A DNA stretch of 64,000 nt, taken from NCBI GenBank assembly GCA_026545765.1, contig CM048844.1:65471035-65535034 (forward strand), given 5' to 3'. A program made the translations under genes and the position numbers. Each line of letters starts with the position of its first letter. The first letter of the stretch is position 1. The notes beneath the pieces are model-generated. The model was not told the DNA's origin, did no database searches, and saw only the letters and a list, made by a program, of their open reading frames with translations. Of this stretch, positions 53,993 to 64,000 are shown in pieces. This DNA is from Plantago major (lineage: Eukaryota > Streptophyta > Magnoliopsida > Lamiales > Plantaginaceae).

Positions 53993-55315
53993 CTAGTTCC
54001 TGCAGTGCCTGATTTCATTGGTCCCAACCTTTGATACACAGACTTTTAATCGCTTTGATCTTTGGCGTCGGTGTTTCCTAATTGCCCCCAGTCTTTGATG
54101 TGCGGACTGTCTAATTGGACCCAACCTTTCAAAGACATACTTGTGTAGTGATTTCTCACAATTTTGGTCAGAAGCACATTCGGTGAATGAGTTGACATTT
54201 CCGCTCACGTAATTGCTTGTGGCTCGTTTTATGGTGATGCGGACAGGGTTAGGCCATTGAAAACCAAGATCTTCTCGAGTTTTTCCACCACCTTGTGAGC
54301 TAGAAGATCCTAATGTATTTAATCTCAGGGGAGAGCCATTCTTAGGATCATATCCTGCCTTTATCAAAAGCTTGAAAGCATTTGGTCCAAAATGTTTATT
54401 TTCGACTTTATGTGATGAAGTCTCATGTTCATTCAAGCCTCCGTGGACTGGGCGAACAAATCCCTTAAGGGGTGGTTGGACCATACTGGTGAGGCTAAGC
54501 TTTGTCAATGGTAGAGTTAGTCCACTCAACCCTTCATCTTTCGCATGTGAGACCTCACCGGGGAAGATCCGAGGAGGCAATTCTTCCTTGTCAGGATTTT
54601 TCACTTGATCTCTTGACTCGCCGCCAAACGAGTTCGACCCTTCATTTACATCCTTCATATGTTCTTTGTAATACTTGGAGTCGTCAAAATAAGATTCGAC
54701 TTCCGTGAATGGTTTGCCATCTGCAAGCACCTTTCTCACTACTCCATTTTGGCAATCTTGACAGCATTGGTGTAAAGTCGAGGGGACTACACCATTTTCA
54801 TGTATCCATGGCCTTCCCAAAAGCAAATTGTAGGACGTCTTGGCATCAATAACATGGAAGAGCGTTGTTGATGACATATTGTCAATCATCAACTCTAATC
54901 TCACAATGCCGATTGCTCTTTGCCCTCCTTGGTTGAAGCCTTGAATCATCAATCGACTACTGGCGAGGTCTTCTACAGGTATTCCTACTTCTCTCATGGT
55001 ATGCTGGGGCAAGATATTGATGGCAGAACCACCATTAATGAGTATCCTTTTCACCTTGTGCTTACGAGTAAAGCCGGACACGAACAATGGTCTGTTGTGA
55101 GGCTTAGGTCCAAGTAAGAGATCTTCATCATTAAAGGAGATAGTTGTCATACAATCAATGGGTTTCACCACTTCGGTGGGAGCACATGTTTTGTTTGGAG
55201 TTTCTTCTATTGAGGGTTGGTCAATTTCCTCATGATTTCTGCCAGACGAGATGGTGTTGACATTTGCATTTTCCTCATCTAGCGAAATGTTCCCTTCCCG
55301 GGCCAATTTCATCAC
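53993..55315 (-). pseudogene. Tat 2 protease region, catalytic Asp lost
   Basis: A 440-codon minus-strand frame continuing the Gag frame after a stop at about 55339. The protease core is 'RILINGGSAINILPQHTMRE' followed by 'SYNLLLGRPWIHENGVVPST'. The usual catalytic triad here is D-G-G/S; this copy has N (ILINGGSA), so it should be inactive. The C-terminal third (QGGGKTREDLGFQWPNPVRI) is the poorly conserved link to RT. A frameshift separates it from Pol at about 53950-53990. Confidence 0.85.
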
Positions 55316-55339
55316 CTTCTCCTTGAAGACGAAACAATC

Positions 55340-56108
55340 TTATATCGGGTGACTCACGAGACGGTGGTACTTGCAGTACTTGGGGTCGCCCGAATGACCT
55401 TCTTCTTCAGGTTTCTTCATTTCAGGCAACTCGATCAAATTATTCTTCAACAAGTCATCAAATATCCCAGGGACATCGGAGTCGAGGAACGGATACTGCT
55501 TTGCCATCAGTTCCTTCAGGGTCGACCTTCTTTGCTCGTCTTTTGGCGGAGCGTTGTTTGTTGGTGTATAGTTCACCTTTTCTTTGTCCTTTGTCGCCCT
55601 TGATACCTTGATCTTTGTGCTGCTTGTAGCCATTTCTTCTTTACCTTTGAATGGAGGCTTACCCCCTCTCTTGGTGTCAATCCTACGCGATTCTTTCACA
55701 GGAGAACCTTCAATTCCACTTTAAGCCATACTTAATTCCATTTCATGGGCTCGAGTCACTAGTTCTTCGAATGAGCGTGGCATGATTCCTTGAAGAATGT
55801 ATCGAAGACCCCATTGAAATCCTTGGATGCACATCTCGATTGCTGAAGCCATAGACAATCGATCTTTGCAATTGAGACTCAAGTTCCTCCATCGATTGAT
55901 GTAATCCATGACTGCTTCTTCTTTCCACTGGCGTGTGTTGGTGAGCTCAATCATGCTAACAGTTCTTCTTGTGCTATAGAAACGATTAAGGAACTCCTGC
56001 TCCAGTTGATCCCAACTATCTATGGATCCAGCCTCCAAGTCAGTATACCAATCGAATGCGTTGTTCTTTAGTGAGCGAGCAAATCATTTTACCAGATGGT
56101 CGCCATAG
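55340..56108 (-). pseudogene. Tat 2 Gag, C-terminal part
   Basis: Frame 56038-55721 (LEAGSIDSWDQLEQEFLNRF, RQWKEEAVMDYINRWRNLSL, GIMPRSFEELVTRAHEMELS) is the retrotransposon gag domain. 55699-55340 is the Lys/Pro-rich tail ending in a knuckle-like 'CKYHRLVSHPI'. Same frame throughout, with TAA stops at about 55719 and 55339 and a TGA near 56085. Its N-terminal part lies at 58736-59419, displaced by the solo LTR. Confidence 0.85.
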
Positions 56109-56113
56109 GTTCC

Positions 56114-58730
56114 TGTAACGCCCCGACTTTTGGGTTTTTAAAATGAGTGAATTTTAGTCGGGACATCGGGTGAAAGCAGAGCCGAAACGTTTAGTGAAAC
56201 ATGGGAAGTTACAGAAAACCTTTCGTTCGCAGTTGCTGGAATAAAAAATATATTTTATTCAGAAAATAAAACCACAAGATTTCAACATTCTTTTCTTTAA
56301 AGATACACAATATAACGGGGAAATGACATGAGTTTTTGAAAAGATAAAAAGACATTATTTTCATTGACAAAAATCCCAAATCCCAACTACACACTTAGTT
56401 TGCTGAGTTTAACGGTTGTTCATTCTTCGCCGCCATCTCACCTACAAGGAAGGGAATAAAAACAAGTGTGAGAAAAACCTCAATGAGTGTTCAAAGATTT
56501 TCGTGAGAAGTTTTCATTAAAATCAAGAACTTAAAATCCAATAAACTTTCAATAACATATACTTTTCAGAAAAAAACATTATTTCATGCCGCTCCTTATA
56601 ACCCCACAGTAAAACATGCTTTATGTCTCCCTGATAGTCGATCAAACTATCCAGTCAGGACCCTGCCATGGTACAGGGGTGGAATTCTACGACCCAACTA
56701 AATCAGTGAAGGCTTCTATCACTCGATTTAAAGGGAATGGGCAAAGGAAACCGACAAGTAGCTCGCCAAACACAACTGACCAAACTACAAGCCAATTAAC
56801 CTGAACCAAAGGTACGTATCTTTCTTGAACCGTCAATCAAAACAAAATAACAATCATGTATGTAAAAATATATAAATCTTTCAAAATCAGCGGAAGCATG
56901 CAAAAACTCTTTCGTGATTTGATTTTTATGCAACAGGACGTGCGTTTTGAAAACCATGTAATACTTATATATAATTTTGAAAACATATTAAAATACCTTC
57001 CAGGTTTTGAAAATAACACATCTATATAGTTTTGTAAAACACTCACATTTGAAGGTTAGGAAGAGCAAGAATTATGAAAGTACTTGCAAGAAGAACAAGT
57101 TACAAACTTCAAAGAAAAAGATAATAGTACTTGGAGACTTTTTTGAAGAAAATGCCCAAAACGTTTTTGGACAAATGAGGGCTGGAAAAAGAGGGTATTT
57201 ATAGGGTGGATTGAGTGAAGATCAAAGGGTTGAAGAGCTAAAAATAAATGGCAATTTAAATGGCTTAAATTGCACTTAAAACTCATTTTAAAACCAACAA
57301 TAAAGGTGCAAAATTAAGAGAGACCTTTCACATTTTTTTTCAAACATTTAAAAACAATAACTAATGATAAATTATCATATTTTACTTGGGAAAAAGCTCA
57401 AAAACGTTTTTGGCATGACTTAGGGTCATTTGTACACAAAGAAAAAATGTGACACACCAACAAAATGCAACAATTTAGAGGAATTAAATTGAACTCACAA
57501 TCACACATGCATATGCAACAATTAAACTTAAAATATTGAACATTCATAGGCAATATTACACTTAGACATGCATAAGTAACATAAAAGAGAAACGAAAAGA
57601 AAATCAGAACGTTGATCGAAACATAGCTGAAACATAGCATGTGACATTCGACATTACAAGCGACCTTTCGTATCGTAACATGAAAAAGAAAGAAAAATAT
57701 TTCATTCATTAAAGAAACCTCAAGTTACCAAACTCTTGTATTTTGAAATATATGAATATAAAATAACACTTTAATTTCTAAACATTAAGAGAGCCACACA
57801 CACATAAGACATGCATGTACATTACATAATTCAAAAGTTACTCTTCACATTATAAATTAATCAAAGAACATATATAATTAGCTTGTATTGAATTAGTTAA
57901 TTAAAAGGAAGACTCTTCACATAAATCATCAATAAAGCACATACATAAAGACTTGTATTCATTAGAGAATTAACACTTCACATTATTCATCAATAAAGCA
58001 CATACATAAAGACTTACATTTAAATAAGATAATTAAAAAGACTCTTAGACTTCTTCTAACTTAACTAATACTAATATAACATATAATGAACTCACATGAA
58101 GGCAATTGAAGTTAATCTTTAAATCTAATCAAGCCACACAAATAATGACATACATTAAAATACATAATTAAAATAGCACTCTTCACATTATACATCATTC
58201 AAAGCAAACAAATAAAGTATTGAATTAAGCTAGACAATTGAAAAGAAGTCTGGGCACATTAATCATTCATAAAGATAAATTTAAGAGAGGTCATTCCAAT
58301 TATTTTAAAATAATTACACCAACAGATTAAAGGATAAAATAATCACATTTTAATGTAGAAAAAATACACCAAAAATAATTTCTCTTCTCTAAAACAAGTA
58401 CAAAATAAATAACCACACATATTACAAATTGACAAGTTATATTGACTTCTAAAACAAATAATGAAATTTTAAAACAAACTTCACCAACATACTAAAATAA
58501 TTCTAATATACTTTGAGACAAATAAAGTAACAGTAATAAATCATGCAAGGACAAAAAGTACTATGGTACGCCAAAATCTGAGGTGTCACACTCACCCCTC
58601 CTTAAAAGAATTTGGTCCCCAAATTCACACTTCAAAATTTACTAAAACATTTTCGCACAAATAAACACACTTTTATTAAATTATACAAGACCCAAAAATA
58701 CCAAGTTAACTTAAAAACTGGGGTATTACA
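56114..58730 (-). mobile_element. 2.6-kb solo LTR (Tekay/Del-like) inside Tat 2 gag
   Basis: TGTAACGCCCC...GGGGTATTACA ends, 2617 bp, target duplication gttcc (56109-56113 and 58731-58735). A TATA box TATAAATA reads on the minus strand at 57203-57196. The terminal sequence, the segment 'gtgtcacactcacccctcctt' (58582-58602) and the length resemble LTRs of Tekay/Del chromoviruses (by memory). No internal domain is present, so it is a solo LTR. Its interior is A/T-rich; short ORFs are not genes. Confidence 0.92.
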
Positions 58731-58735
58731 GTTCC

Positions 58736-59419
58736 AGCATTGTTGCATGTCTCAACAAAATGCGCTACATGTTGCTTTGGGATCCCTTTGCCATCGAATT
58801 ATTGAAACTTGGGTGGTTGATATCCTGTGGGCATCCTCAAGTTATCAATCCTCCGTGTGTATGGCTTATTGCAAGTGAAAGATGATTTGGAGTTTTAATC
58901 AAGTCTCTCCTTCAGGGCACCCATGATGAATTCTTTCAATTGATTAGTTGGGATTGTTCCTTCTGGAGAGATTGACACTTCTCCTTGTTTTGATATTGAC
59001 TTAGCGTATGATGGTTCCTCATACATCACATGGCGCTTTCCTCCCGCCTTGCTAGTTTCAGCTGTTTCCTTGCTTAAAATCTTCTCAGGTGTGAATTCTC
59101 GTTCCATAAGCTTTGCAATCTTGAGGTCTTGTTCCTGAGTATGCTTCATGAGGAACTCCATGGATTTTGTCAAAGCTAACACCATTTGGTCGAGTGAAGG
59201 ATTACTCATTGTTGGGAGCTGAGGAGGGACCTCTCTTGTCTTAGGAGATGATGGCAAAGACCCGTCGTCATCATCGGATGTTTCTTCTCCATCTCTTTTG
59301 GTGGCAGTTGCACCTAGAGCTTCAAAGGCTTTGTTAGTTAAGGTTTGCGGGTCTTCAGCACCCTTGGACTGCGCTTCATCTAAGGCTTGAGAAGAGTTAA
59401 TCGTATACTTAGGAGGCAT
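58736..59419 (-). pseudogene. Tat 2 Gag, N-terminal part
   Basis: ATG at 59419 (MPPKYTINSSQALDEAQSKG), open to 58895, then readable with stops to the insertion point: YTRRIDNLRMPTGYQPPKFQ, stop, FDGKGIPKQHVAHFVETCNN. The N-terminal region is acidic and Ser/Thr-rich with a predicted helix (SMEFLMKHTQEQDLKIAKLM). After 58736 the reading continues at 56108. Confidence 0.85.
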
Positions 59420-59446
59420 AGTGCTTCACTAGAGATGAGAGGTAGA

Positions 59447-59468
59447 GATGTCCCACTGGGCGTGCTAA
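59447..59468 (-). other. Primer-binding site region of Tat element 2 (degenerate)
   Basis: The minus strand reads TAGCACGCCCAGTGGGAC a few bases after the LTR end (...TTGCTCCA). The usual TGG start appears as TAG. The priming tRNA was not identified with confidence. Confidence 0.5.
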
Positions 59469-59633
59469 AAATCTGGAGCAACTCAAATTGCACAAATGAA
59501 ATTTTGTTGATTTGATGAGTGCGGGTACAATTATCTATTACAATCCTCTGATTCTAGTCTTTTAATGCGGCGAACTTGGATCTTCAAAGTCTTCGCTTTA
59601 GGATTTTATGACTTCAAGGTCGAGGAAACGATA

Positions 59634-60812
59634 CACTACAAGAATCCATCCGTAACGGGACGGAAAGGGGCGACGGATTTATCCGTCGCCCCTGTAGCGA
59701 CGGATCGCTACTTGGGGCGACGGATTCTATCCGTCGCCCCGTTTGGCGACGGATAAAGGTTATCCGTCGCTCTGTAGCGACGGATAAAATTATCCGTCGC
59801 TACAGAGCGTTGACCAAAATTAAAAAAAAAAATTAAAAAAAAATTTTAGCGACGGATAGATTTATCCGTCGCTAAAATAGCGACGGATAAATCTATCCGT
59901 CGCTATGTAGCGACGGATAGATTTATCCGTCGCTACAAGGCCGGTAAAAAAAAAAATAGCGACGGATAGATCTAGATCTATCCGCCGCTAAAACTAAAAA
60001 TATAATATATCTCCTCCACCACCTCCTTTTCTCCACTACTTCTCCTCCTCCTCCTCCCACCACCACCTTTCTCCTCCCACCACCACCATCCTCCACCACC
60101 ACCATCTCCTCCCACCACCACCATCCTCCACCACCACCATCTCCTCCACCACCTTTCTCCTCCCACCACCACCATCCTCCACCACCACCATCTCCTCCAC
60201 CACCTCCTTTCCTCCACCACCATCTCACCACCACCACCACCACCTCTCTCCTCCCACCACCACCAGCCACCACCACCACCATCCTCCACCACCACCATCT
60301 CCTCCACCACCTCCTTTCCTCCACCATCCTCCTCCACCACCATCTCCACCACCACCACCTCTCTACTCCCACCACCACCACCACCCTGCCACCACCACCA
60401 TCTCCTCCACCACCACCACCCTGCCACCACCACCATCTCCTCCACCACCACCACCACCCTTCCACCCCCCCCACCTCCCACCCCCACCAGCACCACACCC
60501 CCCGCACCACCACCGCACCACCACTGCCGGAATTAATCCGTATAAGAAAATAAAAATTCGAATACGTTATTTATTTTTTAAAAAAAAAAAAAAAAATGGG
60601 GCGACGGATAGATCTATCCGTCGCCCCATAATCATTTTTTTTTTTAAAAAAAGGTCAATCCGTCGCGAATTGGACGACGGATTTTTATCCGCCATTAGCT
60701 CAGGGGCGTTGATTTTTATCCGTCGCCCGATCCGTCGCCAGAGCTGGGGCGACGGATAGCTGGGCTGTACCGACGGATCTATCCGTCGCTACAGCCCAGA
60801 TTTTTTGTAGTG
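59634..60812 (+). mobile_element. Non-autonomous CACTA transposon
   Basis: Terminal inverted repeats CACTACAAGAATCC (59634) and TTTTTTGTAGTG (ends 60812), 3-bp target duplication ata (59631-59633 and 60813-60815), 1179 bp. The subterminal regions (59650-59990 and 60600-60795) hold many copies of gcgacggata and its complement tatccgtcgc, the transposase-binding-type repeats of En/Spm elements. The centre (60005-60530) is a CCA/CTC-rich minisatellite with no transposase. It depends on an autonomous partner. Confidence 0.95.
60005..60530. repeat. (CCACCA/CTCCT)n minisatellite inside the CACTA element
   Basis: About 525 bp of strand-asymmetric repeats built from 'ctcctcccaccaccaccatcctccaccaccaccat'. 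The Trp/Gly/Val-rich minus-strand frames across it are artefacts. Confidence 0.92.
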
Positions 60813-61894
60813 ATAATTCGGGAGCTTCTTGGCTTAATCTCGAATCAAATCGCGAACTTGGAGGTGTTTGAAGCGAACGATAACGTTTCTAGATCGTTTC
60901 TTGGATGAACTCCACGAAGAATGTTTCTAGATCGTCACATAATTTGGCCTTTGATCTTCTGTAGAGGAAGTTTGGCCTCCCGGAAACATTTCTTCAAGGG
61001 CTTTTCAGCTTGATCTTGAATCTAACGTCACTTTTGGCTTGAATTTGATGAAGAACTTCAAGAACTTTGTTTGGACTTCTTCAGGGCTTTTGGATTTTGA
61101 TATTCGTTTAGAGGGAGTTTGGCCTTCGGAAACGTTTCTTCAAGGGCTTCTCAGCTTGATCTTGGATCGAACGTTGTTGTTGGCTTGAATTTGATGAAGA
61201 ACTTCATGAACTTTGTTCAGGCTTCTTCAGGACTTTTAGATTTTGATCTTCCTTTGCGGCGGTTGATCTTCCAATATCGTTTCTCCAAGTGTGCGAGGAC
61301 TTCTTCTTGGATCAAACGAAGGTTTTGCTTCAGTTGCCGGAACAACTTCTTGAATGCTTCTTCGAACTTCAAAGCAGGATCTTGAGAGGATGAGAGGATT
61401 TGTGGGCACTTACTCTTCACTTCTTCTCTTCTTCACTTCTCCTTCTCTTCTTCACTTCTTATCTTTCTTCCAATTTGATGGAAGACCTCTATTTACAGAT
61501 GTGGAAGAGGGGTAAGGATGGAATTCCATTTTTTGAAGAGGGGTAAGGATGGAAATCCATTTTTTTAAAGCTTTTTTCCTTTTCTTGAATAATTGTATCA
61601 CTTTTATGATGTGTCGCGATCCCATTGGTCGAATTATTCACATCATTTTTAACGTGGCGGCGTTGATCGGTTTTAACATTTCCGAGTATTCACATCATTT
61701 TTAATGTGAAATAATCGAAAATACTCCATATTTTGCACGTGTCACAATTTGATAGGCCATAAATGGAGTGTATTAAAATCAATTAATTTACTACACTACT
61801 ATTTTGGAATAAAATTTGGTAAAATTCCAATTAAATACGGTAAATCAAATTTAATGATTTTAACAATTTATTCGACACATTTTGCGTGTCTACA

Positions 61895-62052
61895 CTTGTT
61901 CCTATGCTAAGTGTCCGTGGAGAACGACATCTCGAGTCAACTTTCATCTATAAACTTTGGATTTGAAGACATCGGACTTATAAATTTAATCTTGATTGTA
62001 TTTGGAGATTACAGGTTCTGCAACGGAAAACGAGATCTCTGAGTGCACATCA
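61895..62052 (+). mobile_element. 5' LTR of the last Athila-like element, part 2
   Basis: Resumes after the Tat element's duplication. It contains the U5 block 'gtgtccgtggagaacgacat' (61911-61930) and ends GTGCACATCA. Confidence 0.85.
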
Positions 62053-62057
62053 AAATT

Positions 62058-62070
62058 TGGCGCCGCTGCC
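62058..62070 (+). other. Primer-binding site (tRNA-Asp type)
   Basis: TGGCGCCGCTGCC, then atgg in place of gggg; the same site as at 4771 but decayed at its 3' side. Confidence 0.8.
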
Positions 62071-62359
62071 ATGGACACTTGACCTCCCAAGCAAGTTTCG
62101 ATCGACCGAGATAAGTTGAAATCTTTCTTTTGCTTTTTAATTTACGCACTGTCTTTTTAATACATATAGCATAAACCCAAAAAAAAATCATAAAATCTGT
62201 CAAAATCTATCTCCACAACAAAAAATCCAAAAATATTTTCTTTCCTGTATTAGTTTATTTTCTTATAAAAAAACCCATAAACAAGTAACGTTAGATTTCT
62301 ATTCATTTTGTTTCTAGTATTATATATTCGTATCTGCAAAGGTTTGTCTGTTAGTCTTT
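62071..62359 (+). other. Leader of the last Athila-like element
   Basis: Non-coding, A/T-rich. 62089-62250 matches 10041-10206. No ORF of note before the Gag ATG at 62360. Confidence 0.7.
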
Positions 62360-64000
62360 ATGCACGGAAGGAGAAGTGCAAGAACACCAGTAGTACCGTT
62401 TAAAGATGACATAGATAAGTTTGAAAGGCGAAGATTGCCCGCTATCATCATGGAATCATCTGGCAACATGAGTGGAGAAGGAAACAGCAACGAAAATCTA
62501 TCTAGGAATGTCGCAACATCTGAACTTGAGCAACTGCTTACGATTCGACTGGAAATTCAAGCCGAGAGAGAAGAGCTGGAACGGAAAAGGCTAAGGATAG
62601 CCAAGTAAAGATTGAGGTTTGTTGAGAATCGAAGAAGGGATAACTATGAAAGGGTGGAACTAGTAGACAAAGACGACAGGTCCATACGCGACTATGTTAT
62701 TCCAAGGCTTACACCGCATGCCTCAAGCATCTATCTGGAAAGGATTGCGAAGGAGTATGATCTAAAGGGAACTCATCTGAACCAGCTACCACACTTCTAT
62801 GGGAACCCATCTGAGGACCTGATGCACTTTATGTGGGATATCTACGCAATAGTTGGATGTATACCACTGAATCGGCTAACGGAATGTCAACTCAGAAGGA
62901 GAGTCTTCCCCAGCTACCTTAAGGACAAGGCGAAGAACCGGCTTATCTCACTACAGCCAGGCAGTTTGACTACATGGGATGAAGTCTTCAACAAGTTTAT
63001 GCTCAGATACTTCCATTGAAGAAGACATCCGACCTAAAGAGCCAGATCCAAAACTTCAACCAATTTGACGGAGAAACCTTCCATGAAGCATGGGAAATAT
63101 ACAAGGATCTACTTGATAGATGCCCTATGCACTCTTATGCACTGTTTGACAAGGTCAACAACTTCTACAAGGGAATTGACTTTATCAGCCAAGCACTCAT
63201 CGATGGAGCATGTCAAGGGAACCTGCTAGATTCACCCCCATGAAGGATTTGGGAAGTGTATGAGAACCTTAGTGAGATCTCTATGCAGAAAGGACGAGGA
63301 AGAAGGGCGGCTACTAAGGAGGTCAGAGCAATCGAGGAAACTCCTTGGAAACAGATATGCAGAAGGATTGAAGCGATAGAGATAAGGATGGGGAAGTAGG
63401 ATGTTGTGGATGAAGGGCCGGAGGAACCAACAACAATGGAAGAGGCACACTACGTGCAAGAATCAAGGAATTGGAGGCCGAGGAACCAACCAATAAACAA
63501 TTTAATCCCTCAACACCCTCTCTTATCATACCATACTGGACCTAGCTTAAACCCACCCGAATTACCACCTAGAGCACCTAGTATGGCACCTGTTCCCACA
63601 CCCCCACCAAGGCCGTCACAGAACCTACTCAAGCCATCCTCCATGGAAGATAATATAGATGCCATAATGAAGGAGATGGGAGACATTGGGAAATTTGTGA
63701 AGTAGCAGGGTGAATTTACCGCGAGAAGCAATTCCTTTATCACCAAGGCTGAGGATAACTTCAGGAGAACCGACAACACCTTGAGAGGAATGGAATTGAG
63801 GATTGGTCGAATCGCCAAAGAAGTAGGGGAACTGCAACAAAACAAGGACAAGTTGTCAGGTCACACCGAGAGAGCTATGATGATTGTTGAAGTTGCTGAG
63901 GTTACAGGAATCAGGACAGGAAACCGTACTAAATCTGGACGGAAGAACCCAGAAGGGACGCAAGGTAATGACCTCAAACCTTCTCCTACAGCATTCGGGT
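62360..64000 (+). pseudogene. Athila-like Gag, continuing past the window edge
   Basis: ATG 62360 (MHGRRSARTPVVPFKDDIDK), a coiled-coil-like stretch (EREELERKRLRIAK), a TAA at 62606, then the gag core (LNQLPHFYGNPSEDLMHFMW, LQPGSLTTWDEVFNKFMLRY). A frameshift near 63016 moves it to the frame with IQNFNQFDGETFHEAWEIYK and DLLDRCPMHSYALFDKVNNF. Further stops at 63241 (TGA), 63397 (TAG) and 63703 (TAG), then a Pro-rich region (63540-63640) and a helical part (DNTLRGMELRIGRIAKEVGE). The protease and Pol must lie to the right of the window. Same type as the Gag fragment at 4997. Confidence 0.9.

Larger units (their letters stand above)
44025..61894 (-). mobile_element. Second Tat-type Ty3/gypsy retrotransposon with nested insertions, 17.9 kb
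   Basis: Flanked by cttgt on both sides. LTRs are 44025-45274 (3') and 59474-61894 (5', enlarged by a CACTA element). Minus-strand order: 5' LTR, Gag (split by a solo LTR), protease, RT, RNase H, archaeal-type RNase H, integrase, long 3' region with a 64-bp minisatellite and MITEs, polypurine tract, 3' LTR. It resembles Tat 1 in architecture but is clearly a different family (different LTR, primer site and protein sequences). Confidence 0.95.
59474..61894 (-). repeat. 5' LTR of Tat element 2, split by a CACTA element
   Basis: Without the 1179-bp insertion and its 3-bp duplication it is 1239 bp, close to the 3' LTR (1250 bp). Minus-strand start TGTAGACACGC. The TATA box seen in the 3' LTR is changed here (plus strand tatttacag at about 61490 instead of tatttatag). 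Confidence 0.93.

Noticed and set aside
59923..60513. Long Gly/Trp/Val-rich minus-strand ORFs (196 and 172 aa) resembling a glycine-rich protein
   Set aside because: They are the translation of the CCA/CTC minisatellite inside the CACTA element. Two frames are open at once, as expected from the repeat.
1..64000. tRNA, rRNA or endogenous pararetrovirus sequences
   Set aside because: The only tRNA-like matches are primer-binding sites. All RT domains are Ty3/gypsy or Ty1/copia in context (LTRs, integrase), with none of the viral movement or coat domains.

Overview
The window is a densely nested transposable-element block from an angiosperm nuclear genome, probably a eudicot with a large repeat-rich genome. 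The evidence is the set of plant LTR-retrotransposon lineages present (Athila-like and Tat-like Ty3/gypsy, SIRE-like Ty1/copia, a Tekay/Del-like long LTR), a CACTA transposon and PIF/Harbinger-like MITEs. I found no intact host gene, tRNA, rRNA or CRISPR array. Nearly every coding region is broken by stops or frameshifts. The species cannot be named from the sequence.

Layout. 1-2598 is the 3' end of an Athila-like element (decayed 3' ORF, non-coding tail, polypurine tract), followed by its LTR (2599-3571, continuing at 9796-10028). Into that LTR a 6.2-kb gag-only element has jumped (3572-9790; two 1194-bp LTRs, TSD tcgat). 10029-11440 holds a retroelement leader, unassigned DNA and a copia-like LTR fragment. 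11440-12750 plus 25087-25625 is a minus-strand Athila-like element lacking RT and integrase. It is split by a complete 12.3-kb minus-strand Tat element (12751-25086; TSD ccaac) with gag, PR, RT, two RNase H domains, integrase and a 5-kb repeat-rich 3' region.

25626-26295 is a truncated LTR. 26296-35740 contains two head-to-head copies of one unrecognised intron-bearing ORF. The left copy is interrupted by a 1.6-kb deletion-derived LTR element (27686-29293; TSD ggcat); the right copy runs into a polypurine tract and an LTR (35742-37359). 37703-39196 is a solo LTR (TSD gggat). 41760-42858 is the 3' part of a copia polyprotein.

From 42859 to the end there is a nested stack. A plus-strand Athila-like element (LTR 42859-44024 and 61895-62052, gag 62360-64000) sits inside the copia RT. 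Its LTR is split by a 17.9-kb minus-strand Tat element (44025-61894; TSD cttgt). That element in turn carries a 2.6-kb solo LTR in gag (56114-58730; TSD gttcc), a CACTA transposon in its 5' LTR (59634-60812; TSD ata), a tandem MITE pair and a 64-bp minisatellite.

The two most interesting signals are: (1) a 12-nt word, ATGAGTAGCTAA (a complete Met-Ser-Ser-stop mini-ORF), kept in four otherwise diverged LTR families, each of which also carries a GC-rich self-complementary block; and (2) the intron-bearing retroelement ORF, made of an array of phase-0 exons separated by 76-80-bp introns, whose inverted partner lacks some of those introns exactly at the splice junctions.
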